64,000 nt of DNA, taken from assembly GCF_008806755.1 (NCBI RefSeq), contig NZ_WAAU01000024.1:213400-277399 (forward strand), given 5' to 3'. The stretch comes from Tenacibaculum aiptasiae (GTDB lineage Bacteria; Bacteroidota; Bacteroidia; Flavobacteriales; Flavobacteriaceae). The translations under genes were made by a program, and so were the position numbers. Each line of letters begins with the position of its first letter. Position 1 is the first letter of the stretch. Shown piece by piece: positions 44,474 to 53,918 of this stretch. The notes below the pieces were generated by a model. That model saw only the letters and a list, made by a program, of their open reading frames with translations, searched no databases and was not told where the DNA came from.

Positions 44474-44770
44474 TTAATTCATTGAAATGATTAACGATGG
44501 ATTATCTCCTCTTTTTAATCTTCTATAATTGACAAAAGCCGAACACTCCAATAAATCGTTTAAAATTTTTCTATTCGTTTTTTTTAATATTTCACTGTTC
44601 TTTAATTCTAATACAACCATTTTGTATTCACTACAATAATCATCAACAGAATCTATCCAAGCATCCATGTTTTTCCCATAATAATTTGGAAAACTAAATG
44701 CTAATGCAAAAACATTATGAAAACTCTCTTTATCTAACACATCCGCTAAATTGACATTTATTTTCTTCAT
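44474..44770 (-). CDS. Barstar-like ribonuclease inhibitor
   Basis: 98 aa, cytoplasmic. FPNYYGKNMDAWIDSVDDY matches barstar (FPxYYGxNLDALxDCL), the tight protein inhibitor of barnase-type RNases. Residues corresponding to barstar Tyr29, Asp35 and Asp39, which contact barnase, are Tyr30, Asp36 and Asp40 here. Length is close to barstar (about 90 aa). It lies between trpE and trpG, 1 bp after trpE, and would be co-transcribed. No barnase-like gene is in the window, so the partner may be chromosomal elsewhere or lost. Confidence 0.9.
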   Translation of the reverse strand: MKKINVNLADVLDKESFHNVFALAFSFPNYYGKNMDAWIDSVDDYCSEYKMVVLELKNSEILKKTNRKILNDLLECSAFVNYRRLKRGDNPSLIISMN

Positions 44771-44771
44771 T

Positions 44772-46163
44772 TTATATTTCTTCCGCTAACACCAAAGCCT
44801 TCTTTAAGGCCGCCAATTTATTATTTACTTCCTGCAACTCATTTTCTTCTTTTGAATTGATAACTATTCCTGCTCCAGCTTGATAAAACAACGTATTGTT
44901 TTTACTTACAAACGAACGTATTGCAATGGCCTGATTTACATCTCCATTCAGTCCAATAAATCCAACACAACCTCCATAAAATCCACGTGTTTGATTTTCA
45001 TATGTATCTATCAATTCCATTGCTTTGTATTTTGGAGCACCACTTAGAGTTCCAGCGGGAAAAGTATCTCCTACAATTTCTATTGGATTTCCAGTAATTT
45101 TCCCAGTAACCGTAGATACCAAATGAATTACATGACTAAAATACTGTACTTCTTTATAGGTTTCTACTGTAACATTTGTAGCGTGCTTACTTAAATCGTT
45201 TCTAGCTAAATCTACCAACATTACATGTTCTGCATTTTCCTTAGGATCGTTTGCTAATTCTTTTGCCAACTCAGTATCTTTTGCATCATCTCCCGTTCTT
45301 CTAAATGTTCCTGCAATTGGATTTATAATAGCTTCTTTTGCATTAATCTTTATCTGAGCTTCAGGCGATGAACCCATCAATTTAAAACTTCCATAATCGA
45401 AATAAAACAAATACGGTGATGGATTTATAGATCGCAGTGCTCTATATACATTGAACTCATCTCCTTTAAATTTTTGTTGAAACTGACGTGATAATACCAA
45501 TTGAAACACATCTCCTCTTTTACAATGCTCTTTGGCTTTGGTTACACTATTTTTAAAGTCTTCATCTGTAATATTAGAAGTTTCACTTCCTTCAAAATTG
45601 AATTGATACTTTGCAAAGGATTGTGAATTAGCCAAATTCGAGATTTCTGATAATCGAGATTCTTCTCCTTCGGGAATATTCTCTATTAAAATCATTTCAT
45701 TTTTAAAATGATTAATTGCAATTATAAATCGAAAGAAACTATACTGCAACATAGGTATTTCTGATGGTGCTTTTTTTGAATTCAATTTTATAGTTTCAAA
45801 ATATTGAACAGCATCAAAAGTTGTATATCCATATAAGCCATTAAACGATTTGACTTCTTCAGTACAATCAACATCTATCAAACCACTAAAATTATCAAAA
45901 TAATCATAAAAATTACGGTCTATAGCCTTTCTTTCTAACTCCTTTTTTTGATATGAAAATGAAATATCATTTCCTTCTGCTTTAATTGTTATTAAAGGCT
46001 CAATACATAAAAATGAGTAACTATTCTCTTTACTATGATAATCTGAACTTTCTAACAATAAACTATTTGCATATTTATCTCTTGTTTTTAAATACAAACT
46101 TACAGGAGTAATTGTATCTGCTAATTGTTGTTTAGATATTGTTGTAAACTTTATTTTATTCAT
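44772..46163 (-). CDS. trpE: Anthranilate synthase component I
   Basis: 463 aa. It converts chorismate to anthranilate with ammonia from TrpG. The chorismate-binding core shows VQYFSHVIHLVSTVTG, GTLSGAPKYKAMELID and FYGGCVGFIGL. The LLES motif (36-39) near the N-terminus is the tryptophan feedback site known from other TrpE enzymes, so activity is probably inhibited by Trp. First structural gene of the operon. Its 80-bp leader ends in an attenuator hairpin. Confidence 0.97.
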   Translation of the reverse strand: MNKIKFTTISKQQLADTITPVSLYLKTRDKYANSLLLESSDYHSKENSYSFLCIEPLITIKAEGNDISFSYQKKELERKAIDRNFYDYFDNFSGLIDVDCTEEVKSFNGLYGYTTFDAVQYFETIKLNSKKAPSEIPMLQYSFFRFIIAINHFKNEMILIENIPEGEESRLSEISNLANSQSFAKYQFNFEGSETSNITDEDFKNSVTKAKEHCKRGDVFQLVLSRQFQQKFKGDEFNVYRALRSINPSPYLFYFDYGSFKLMGSSPEAQIKINAKEAIINPIAGTFRRTGDDAKDTELAKELANDPKENAEHVMLVDLARNDLSKHATNVTVETYKEVQYFSHVIHLVSTVTGKITGNPIEIVGDTFPAGTLSGAPKYKAMELIDTYENQTRGFYGGCVGFIGLNGDVNQAIAIRSFVSKNNTLFYQAGAGIVINSKEENELQEVNNKLAALKKALVLAEEI

Positions 46164-46178
46164 TTTTAATTTTATTAT

Positions 46179-46211
46179 AAAAAAAAAGGCTTATCATGAG
46201 ATAAGCCTTTT
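46179..46211 (-). terminator. trp attenuator terminator hairpin
   Basis: AAAGGCTTATC (46185-46195) pairs with GATAAGCCTTT (46200-46210) around a 4-nt loop. On the minus strand a 9-nt U-tract follows (46187-46179). It lies between the leader ORF and trpE, 16 bp from the trpE ATG. Confidence 0.92.
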
Positions 46212-46243
46212 CGTTGTATTATGGATATAACGGTATGGTCTCA

Positions 46244-46297
46244 CTAACGTAAGTTATGAGTTCTCCACCACCAGTTATTTAATAATTGTTTCATCAT
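46244..46297 (-). CDS. trpL: Trp operon leader peptide with three consecutive Trp codons
   Basis: 17-codon ORF MMKQLLNNWWWRTHNLR. Three adjacent TGG codons occupy positions 9-11. The second ATG (46292-46294) may be the real start. The ORF follows a canonical promoter by 7 bp and precedes a strong terminator hairpin, which is the layout of ribosome-mediated trp attenuation. The stalled ribosome at WWW should affect folding of the downstream RNA. A hairpin formed by CTCATAAC and GTTAGTGAG just after WWW is a candidate pause hairpin. No peptide function is expected. Confidence 0.88.
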   Translation of the reverse strand: MMKQLLNNWWWRTHNLR

Positions 46298-46304
46298 TAT
46301 GAAG

Positions 46305-46335
46305 CAAATGTATAACAGATTTTTAAAAATCCAAA
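46305..46335 (-). promoter_or_regulatory. trp operon promoter
   Basis: The minus strand shows TTTG at 46335-46332, 19 bp, then TACATTTG at 46312-46305. Both boxes and the spacing match the Bacteroidota consensus. The predicted transcription start is around 46298, at the leader ATG. Confidence 0.8.
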
Positions 46336-46572
46336 TTTTTATTTCAGTTTATTTCTAAAAAATCAAAAAAAGTAAGTTTAAAAAGCAAAACAACTGAAAA
46401 ACGATTACACATTAACACAAATAACAAATTATAAGTTTTAATTTATAACTCAAATAACAAATATTGTTTTCAAAAAAAAACATCATTCGGTTATTTGTAT
46501 CGAAATAATAAATGAAAAAACAAAATATGTTTCTTGATTCTATTTCGAGATACTAATTAAAAATATAAAACT

Positions 46573-48234
46573 ATGTGTGGAATTGTATGTGCATTTGATT
46601 TAAAAGAAAAAACTGAACAACTAAGACCTCAAATCTTAGAAATGTCAAAGAAAATTAGACATCGAGGTCCAGACTGGAGCGGTATTTATAGCGACGAAAA
46701 AGCTATTATGGCTCATGAACGTTTGGCTATTGTAGATCCTGCTTCTGGACAACAACCTTTATTTAGTGAAGATCGTCGTTTTGTCTTAGCTGCTAATGGA
46801 GAAATATACAACCACAAAGAGTTACGCCCACAATTTAACGGAAAACACACATTTTTAACACAGTCTGATTGTGAGGTTATTATTGCTCTTTACAAACAAA
46901 AAGGTGTTGAGTTTTTAGATGAATTAAATGGTATTTTTGGTTTTGCAATCTACGATTCTATTACTGACGAATACTTAATTGCTCGTGACCATATGGGAAT
47001 TATTCCATTATACATGGGATGGGATAAAAAAGGAACTTTTTATGTAGCTTCTGAACTAAAAGCTTTAGAAGGAGTTTGTAACAAAATTGAAGTATTTCCT
47101 CCGGGTCACTACTACACTCGTGAAGACGGTTTACAACGTTGGTACTCTAGAGACTGGATGGAGTACGAAGCTGTTAAAGACAACCAAACATCTATTGATG
47201 AACTACGTGATGCTTTAGAAGCTGCTGTTCACCGTCAATTAATGAGCGATGTTCCTTACGGAGTTTTACTTTCTGGTGGATTAGACTCTTCTATCACTTC
47301 TGCCATTGCTAAAAAGTATGCTGCTAAGCGTATAGAAAGTGGCGATACTAAAGACGCTTGGTATCCTCAATTACACTCATTTTCTATTGGATTAGAAGGA
47401 TCGCCAGATTTAGCTGCTGCAAAAAAAGTATCTGATCATATTGGTACAATTCACCATGAAATTACCTTCACTATTCAAGAAGGTTTAGATGCTATTCGTG
47501 ATGTAATTTACAACTTAGAAACCTACGATATTACTACCATCCGCGCCTCTACTCCAATGTATTTAATGGCTCGTGTTATAAAATCTATGGGAATTAAAAT
47601 GGTATTATCTGGCGAAGGAGCTGATGAAATTTTTGGAGGATATTTATATTTCCATAAAGCACCTAATGCTGAAGAATTCCACAAAGAAACTGTTCGCAAA
47701 CTTGATAAATTATATCAATATGATTGCCTTCGCGCTAACAAAAGCTTAATGGCTTGGGGAATTGAAGGACGTGTTCCTTTCTTAGATAAAGAATTTATGG
47801 ATGTAGCAATGCGTATTAACCCTGAAGATAAAATGATTAACGGAGAACGTATGGAAAAATGGGTATTACGTAAAGCCTTTGAAAGTTATTTACCTGAAGA
47901 AGTTGCTTGGAGACAAAAAGAACAATTTTCTGACGGAGTTGGATACAGCTGGATTGACACTTTAAAAGAATTAGTTGAAACCGCAGTAACTGATGAAATG
48001 ATGAAAAATGCACAACATCGTTTCCCTACTCAAACACCTAGAGCTAAAGAAGAATACTATTATCGTTCAATATTTGAAGAGCACTTTTCAAGTGAAACGG
48101 CAGCTTTAACAGTTCCTTCTGTTCCATCAATAGCATGTAGCACACCTACTGCATTAGCTTGGGATGCCAGTTTTCAAAACATAAACGAACCTTCAGGCCG
48201 TGCAATTAAAGCCGTGCATGAAGATGCTTATTAA
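46573..48234 (+). CDS. asnB: Asparagine synthetase B (glutamine-hydrolysing)
   Basis: 553 aa, cytoplasmic. Makes asparagine from aspartate, ATP and glutamine. The N-terminal glutaminase domain begins MCGIV with the nucleophile Cys2. The synthetase domain has the pyrophosphate loop SGGLDSS (234-240) and LSGEGADEIFGGYLYF. Length equals E. coli AsnB. Divergent from the trp operon with 275 bp between the transcripts. Its own promoter is not an exact consensus match. Confidence 0.97.
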   Translation: MCGIVCAFDLKEKTEQLRPQILEMSKKIRHRGPDWSGIYSDEKAIMAHERLAIVDPASGQQPLFSEDRRFVLAANGEIYNHKELRPQFNGKHTFLTQSDCEVIIALYKQKGVEFLDELNGIFGFAIYDSITDEYLIARDHMGIIPLYMGWDKKGTFYVASELKALEGVCNKIEVFPPGHYYTREDGLQRWYSRDWMEYEAVKDNQTSIDELRDALEAAVHRQLMSDVPYGVLLSGGLDSSITSAIAKKYAAKRIESGDTKDAWYPQLHSFSIGLEGSPDLAAAKKVSDHIGTIHHEITFTIQEGLDAIRDVIYNLETYDITTIRASTPMYLMARVIKSMGIKMVLSGEGADEIFGGYLYFHKAPNAEEFHKETVRKLDKLYQYDCLRANKSLMAWGIEGRVPFLDKEFMDVAMRINPEDKMINGERMEKWVLRKAFESYLPEEVAWRQKEQFSDGVGYSWIDTLKELVETAVTDEMMKNAQHRFPTQTPRAKEEYYYRSIFEEHFSSETAALTVPSVPSIACSTPTALAWDASFQNINEPSGRAIKAVHEDAY

Positions 48235-48257
48235 ATATATTTTAAAATTTACAATCG

Positions 48258-48288
48258 AAAAAATCCTACCATCTGGTGGGATTTTTTT
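48258..48288. terminator. Intrinsic terminator after asnB
   Basis: AATCCTACCA pairs with TGGTGGGATT (one G-U wobble) around TC, with A-run and T-run on either side. It serves asnB and possibly the convergent regulator ending at 48287. Confidence 0.85.
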
Positions 48289-49255
48289 ATTCAAAATCTA
48301 AAACATTTTCTGCTTCAATTAACTTTTGTAATGCATTTACTTTCTCCATCATTTTATAATAAAACACATTTTGCTCTTTTTCCCCCGCTGTATTTAATAA
48401 TTTTGAATGATACAATTGCTTATTAAAATATTTTTTTGCTTCTAAACAGGTTTGTTTATCACTTGTTGAAAAATAGGAAAGCATTGAACTAGGAACAAAC
48501 AACTTTTGCTGTTTAGGTGTTGTAACTAACACATTGTTATTCATTAATAACAACTCATTATAATACAACTTAAAAGACTTCTTTTTTGAAACAACTTTTA
48601 ATGAAATATCGTTTAATAATTGTTTTAAATCCTTACAAATTTTAATTGCTGTTTCTCCCGAAAGCTGACCTGCTTTATAATAAAAATGGATTTGCTTTAA
48701 CGTACTATTTATTGTAGTTGTATCCCAAATCTCTGTAATAGATAAATCACGATATAAATCCCCCAGTCTTTTTGCCGATTGTAACGTAGATAAACTCGGA
48801 TGATAGCTATCAAAACTTTTATTTCTAAAACTTTTATCGAGAAGTTTTAACCATACATAAAACTTAAAACTACTCAACACACTAGAAGTTAGTGTATAAA
48901 AAATGGGTATATCTTTTGCCGAATAATACACTTCACTTTTATCTACATTCAACAAAGGTAACAATGATTGATATGAACTCTCAAAATAATACTGCAACTC
49001 TTTTTCATTAGTTATTTGTTTTGTTTTTTGTACTGAGACAAAATTTTTCTTTGACATACCAAACAAACTATCTAACGACAAATTAAAATAACGAGCTAAT
49101 AAAACACTTTCTTCTAAAGTAAACTTACTCTTCAAGCTCGTACGTCTATGCGCGGCATCGTAACTAATATCTAATGCTGTAGCTATTTCACTATTAAGAG
49201 AATCACGTTCCGCTAACCCTTCTTTAATCTTCTGTAATAATATTTCTTGAAACAT
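48287..49255 (-). CDS. HTH (XRE-like) transcriptional regulator
   Basis: 322 aa. The N-terminal HTH is FQEILLQKIKEGLAERDSLNSEIATALDISYDAAHRRTSLKSKFTLEESVLLARYFNLSLDSLFG. A long C-terminal domain with aromatic and Lys-rich helices follows (about 85-322), of unknown ligand. I start at the ATG at 49253-49255, since the HTH begins there and the open frame to 49318 contains an operator. It is divergent from a secreted barrel protein and shares two matching TGTG-N5-CACA sites with it. Confidence 0.85.
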   Translation of the reverse strand: MFQEILLQKIKEGLAERDSLNSEIATALDISYDAAHRRTSLKSKFTLEESVLLARYFNLSLDSLFGMSKKNFVSVQKTKQITNEKELQYYFESSYQSLLPLLNVDKSEVYYSAKDIPIFYTLTSSVLSSFKFYVWLKLLDKSFRNKSFDSYHPSLSTLQSAKRLGDLYRDLSITEIWDTTTINSTLKQIHFYYKAGQLSGETAIKICKDLKQLLNDISLKVVSKKKSFKLYYNELLLMNNNVLVTTPKQQKLFVPSSMLSYFSTSDKQTCLEAKKYFNKQLYHSKLLNTAGEKEQNVFYYKMMEKVNALQKLIEAENVLDFE

Positions 49256-49273
49256 ATAACAACATTTTTTATT

Positions 49274-49286
49274 TGTGATAATCACA
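49274..49286. promoter_or_regulatory. Operator 1 (TGTG-N5-CACA) before the HTH regulator
   Basis: TGTGATAATCACA, embedded in a perfect 19-bp dyad (49271-49289, 9-bp arms). It lies 19 bp upstream of the regulator ATG at 49255. It is a 12/13 match to operator 2, and their centres are 52 bp apart, about five helical turns. Confidence 0.75.
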
Positions 49287-49325
49287 AATAAAAATACTAA
49301 AATTTGTTTTACAAACAATTAAAAG

Positions 49326-49338
49326 TGTGTTAATCACA
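49326..49338. promoter_or_regulatory. Operator 2 (TGTG-N5-CACA) before the secreted protein gene
   Basis: TGTGTTAATCACA, one mismatch from operator 1. It abuts the -7 box at 49340-49347, so a bound protein would block polymerase at the gene on the plus strand. Confidence 0.75.
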
Positions 49339-49339
49339 A

Positions 49340-49347
49340 TAATTTTG
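49340..49347 (+). promoter_or_regulatory. -7 promoter element for the secreted barrel protein
   Basis: TAATTTTG, exact TAnnTTTG match, 23 bp before the ATG at 49371 and 1 bp downstream of operator 2. Confidence 0.55.
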
Positions 49348-49370
49348 AAACATACTAAAACCCAGAACCT

Positions 49371-50036
49371 ATGAAACAAATACTTTTAATAACATCCTTG
49401 CTTATTACAATTTCATGTATAAGTCAATCGAAAAAAGACTCTTTAACAACTAGATTAGATTCAAAATCATTAAATAAAGATTCTCCTAATTACCTAGAAA
49501 GAATTGTATTCAAAGTAGGTGGTGGTTTGTTTATTCCACAAGGAAATTTAAATACTTATTTTGGGGTAGCTCCTCTTATTGAATTAAACGCAAATTTTCC
49601 TATTAAAGAAGAAAAATCTATAGAACTAGCACTTCAATTCGTGATTCCTAATCAAAAACAAAACTTCTTGTACTTAAGAACTATTGACACCCTGCAAGTT
49701 AAAAGCAAAATGATGATTAATCTTTTTATCAACCTAAAAAAGAAATTATATAGTAAACATAATTCTACAATAGATATATCATTAGGAATTGGTGGTTCTA
49801 CAATAAGAACTGACGCCAGAAACCCCTCATACACTGGAAGAAAAGATGAAGAAAAATACGAAATGGTTTCCTCCTTATTAATCAGTCCTGGAATTAATTG
49901 GCATCATCAATTTAACACCAAAACAAAAATCACTTTTGGTTTAAACCTTCAATACTCCCCTTATAAAGTAGAAGGCGCCTTAAGAGAAGACATAGGAACT
50001 TTCGGTATCATTCCAAAAATCTTATTCACATTTTAA
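49371..50036 (+). CDS. Secreted outer-membrane barrel-like protein
   Basis: 221 aa. The signal region MKQILLITSLLITISC ends at a Cys that could be a lipobox (TISC) or a simple signal peptide. The mature part is a run of amphipathic strands (ERIVFKVGGGLFIPQGNL, IELALQFVIP, TIDISLGIGG) ending in FTF, as in small outer-membrane barrels. No named family. Its divergent HTH neighbour and two operators make it a likely target of that regulator. Confidence 0.8.
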   Translation: MKQILLITSLLITISCISQSKKDSLTTRLDSKSLNKDSPNYLERIVFKVGGGLFIPQGNLNTYFGVAPLIELNANFPIKEEKSIELALQFVIPNQKQNFLYLRTIDTLQVKSKMMINLFINLKKKLYSKHNSTIDISLGIGGSTIRTDARNPSYTGRKDEEKYEMVSSLLISPGINWHHQFNTKTKITFGLNLQYSPYKVEGALREDIGTFGIIPKILFTF

Positions 50037-50136
50037 CCTCATTAGCAAAACCATAAGAAAAATACAATCATTCGCCACCAACTACATTAATTTAGAACTC
50101 AAAAAACCAGTTATTCTTTATTTTTAAAACAAAAAA

Positions 50137-50157
50137 AGCATCCTAATATAGGATGCT
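50137..50157 (-). terminator. Intrinsic terminator after the DUF3103-like gene
   Basis: AGCATCCTA pairs with TAGGATGCT around a 3-nt loop. The A-run at 50131-50137 is the minus-strand U-tract. 24 bp past the stop. Confidence 0.85.
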
Positions 50158-50180
50158 CTTCTTTATGCATAATTACACAA

Positions 50181-51347
50181 TTAATTAGATGCAACAAAGA
50201 AAGGAGATAAATTCACCTTTGCATTTCCTCTTGCACCATAATGGTTGTTATAATTTTTATTTTTTTCAATAGTGTAGAAAGAATCAACATAATCATCATT
50301 ATTAGTATACCATTGATCTGGCATAGCTTGGATAATTGCTCCAGCAACTTGCCCTAAAACATTTACCCAAGGCTGCGTTGCTACTGTTCCTATTATTTGA
50401 AAAACTCCACTAACAATAGTAGAAACTAAACTTTTATAATTTACATTATCATCTTTTTCAAACAACTGGATATTTGCAGCTTGATACTTATAATCATCCC
50501 AGAATAATAATATTTGATTTGGATAATAATCGGTACCATCGTGATCTAAATAGTACATTGGAATTACTTTTATTTCTGGTTTATTTGCAGCGTCTTTAAT
50601 TCCAGAAGTAATAGCATACACTTCAGCAGCACCACTTATCCATGGCTCCTCATCGTTATTCAATCTAATCTTGTCTAACTTCGTAGTCTCTAATCCTGAA
50701 TTTCTTGGCGATACTGGGCTAAAATCCATATTAGATTTAGTTAGTCTTTCATTTTGCACACCTTCTTCTTGAAGATACTTATTCATATAAGCCACTTCCT
50801 TTTTCAAAGTCTCAAAACCATTAGTCTCAATTACAATAACTGCTTGCTCTGGAGCTTTTTTAGCATCTAAAAGGACTAATTCCTTATCCATAGTATAAGC
50901 TTCTACTGTCGACCAGTTTTTTTCTTCTCCTTCAGGCGCAAAAGAGAATAACACTTTTGAAAAATCAAGTTTCTTCTTAGGATTATGCATCCAAACTTCT
51001 AAAATTTCAATTTTTTCTGGAGCAAAATCAGCACTTGCTCTCTCTTCTAAAGTAGTTGTTTGAGTAGCTAAACTTTTATAAGCTTCTTCAGTACCTACAA
51101 TACTTTTTGTTTCATCTAAAATTTTAGATAACGCAACACTAGGCTGTTGAGCTTCCAACATACTAATTGTTTTGTTCATAAAATCTTGATTCTTCATTAA
51201 ATCAATGAATTTGAAAGCTACTTCTTTCTTATTCACATCATCTAACTCTGTTTGTTGATTTGGGGTATCTAATTCATTTGAATTAGTACAACTCACTAAT
51301 AACATTGAAGCCAAGAAGGCTTTTACTAAAAATCGGGGGATTCTCAT
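50181..51347 (-). CDS. DUF3103-like lipoprotein
   Basis: 388 aa. A signal ends at LLVSC (Cys20). The later segment EPWISGAAEVYAITSGI and YYLDHDGTDYYPNQILLFWDDYKYQ resembles DUF3103, a family of exported proteins of unknown function. A hydrophobic GIVQ-like stretch (VSGVFQIIGTVATQPWVNVLG, residues about 307-327) is unusual and could insert into membranes. Monocistronic. Predicted promoter about 32 bp upstream. Confidence 0.75.
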   Translation of the reverse strand: MRIPRFLVKAFLASMLLVSCTNSNELDTPNQQTELDDVNKKEVAFKFIDLMKNQDFMNKTISMLEAQQPSVALSKILDETKSIVGTEEAYKSLATQTTTLEERASADFAPEKIEILEVWMHNPKKKLDFSKVLFSFAPEGEEKNWSTVEAYTMDKELVLLDAKKAPEQAVIVIETNGFETLKKEVAYMNKYLQEEGVQNERLTKSNMDFSPVSPRNSGLETTKLDKIRLNNDEEPWISGAAEVYAITSGIKDAANKPEIKVIPMYYLDHDGTDYYPNQILLFWDDYKYQAANIQLFEKDDNVNYKSLVSTIVSGVFQIIGTVATQPWVNVLGQVAGAIIQAMPDQWYTNNDDYVDSFYTIEKNKNYNNHYGARGNAKVNLSPFFVASN

Positions 51348-51379
51348 TTTTTAAAAATTTAATTTATTAATATCGAGGT

Positions 51380-51387
51380 CAAACATA
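51380..51387 (-). promoter_or_regulatory. -7 promoter element for the DUF3103-like gene
   Basis: TATGTTTG on the minus strand, exact TAnnTTTG match, 32 bp before the ATG at 51347. No -33 TTG at usual spacing. Confidence 0.4.
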
Positions 51388-51730
51388 CAAAAATTACATT
51401 ATATTATGTTAAAAATGTTAAATTTTTACAATTAATTAATCTTAAATCAACAAACACTAACTAATCTTTACCAAAACACAACTATTTAATGAATTTTAGT
51501 TAATTTCTCTTAATTTGACTATTTTTAAATTACCTCACCTGTATTCACTAAGCTAAAACCTTCTTTTTAAGAGTTTTTTCGTGTTTTCGATTTTCAGAAT
51601 TAAATAAAAAAAACAACCTTCAATTTTAAGCACGTTTTTAAGCCATTTAACAGACTTTCTAATAAAATATATTTTTGACAATTTCTCAAACAAAACAGCT
51701 TAAAAACTTTATTATCAAGTTTAAAAACTG

Positions 51731-51738
51731 TAGATTTG
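51731..51738 (+). promoter_or_regulatory. -7 promoter element for gyrB
   Basis: TAGATTTG, exact TAnnTTTG match. Transcription would begin at about 51745, giving a leader of about 120 nt. Confidence 0.5.
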
Positions 51739-51745
51739 TAAGGAT

Positions 51746-51773
51746 AAATAATCGCAAAACGCGGTTATTTTTT
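51746..51773 (+). terminator. Terminator-like hairpin at the start of the gyrB leader
   Basis: AAATAATCGC pairs with GCGGTTATTT (one G-U wobble) around AAAAC, followed by three more T. It begins almost exactly at the predicted transcription start, so it could stabilise or attenuate the gyrB mRNA. Confidence 0.5.
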
Positions 51774-51863
51774 ATGTTATTGAATATTGTTTCTCATACG
51801 ATTTTAATCAGTTAGGAATTTCAAAGAATAACATTCAGAAAACAAATTAATTTTTAACTCTAA

Positions 51864-53804
<1,941 letters not shown>

Positions 53805-53825
53805 TTTTTTTGGAACACTATAAAT

Positions 53826-53856
53826 AAAAAACTCAACCATTTTGGTTGAGTTTTTT
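53826..53856 (+). terminator. Intrinsic terminator after gyrB
   Basis: AAAAACTCAACC pairs with GGTTGAGTTTTT around a 5-nt loop, then T-rich. 21 bp past the stop. Confidence 0.92.
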
Positions 53857-53886
53857 ATTTTACTAATAACAGTATTCTCTTTTTTA

Positions 53887-53894
53887 TACATTTG
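53887..53894 (+). promoter_or_regulatory. -7 promoter element for the DUF6588-like gene
   Basis: TACATTTG, exact TAnnTTTG match, 24 bp before the ATG at 53919. Confidence 0.5.
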
Positions 53895-53918
53895 TCACCT
53901 AATTAACAACTTAGTAAC

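Noticed and set aside
44474..44770. Toxin-antitoxin pair in the trp operon
   Set aside because: Only the barstar-like inhibitor is present; neither neighbour (trpE, trpG) is a nuclease, and no hidden barnase-like frame is seen nearby.
46512..46556. Short ORF before asnB encoding MKKQNMFLDSISRY
   Set aside because: It has only one Asn codon, no terminator hairpin follows before asnB, and it could arise by chance in AT-rich DNA. I found no attenuator logic.
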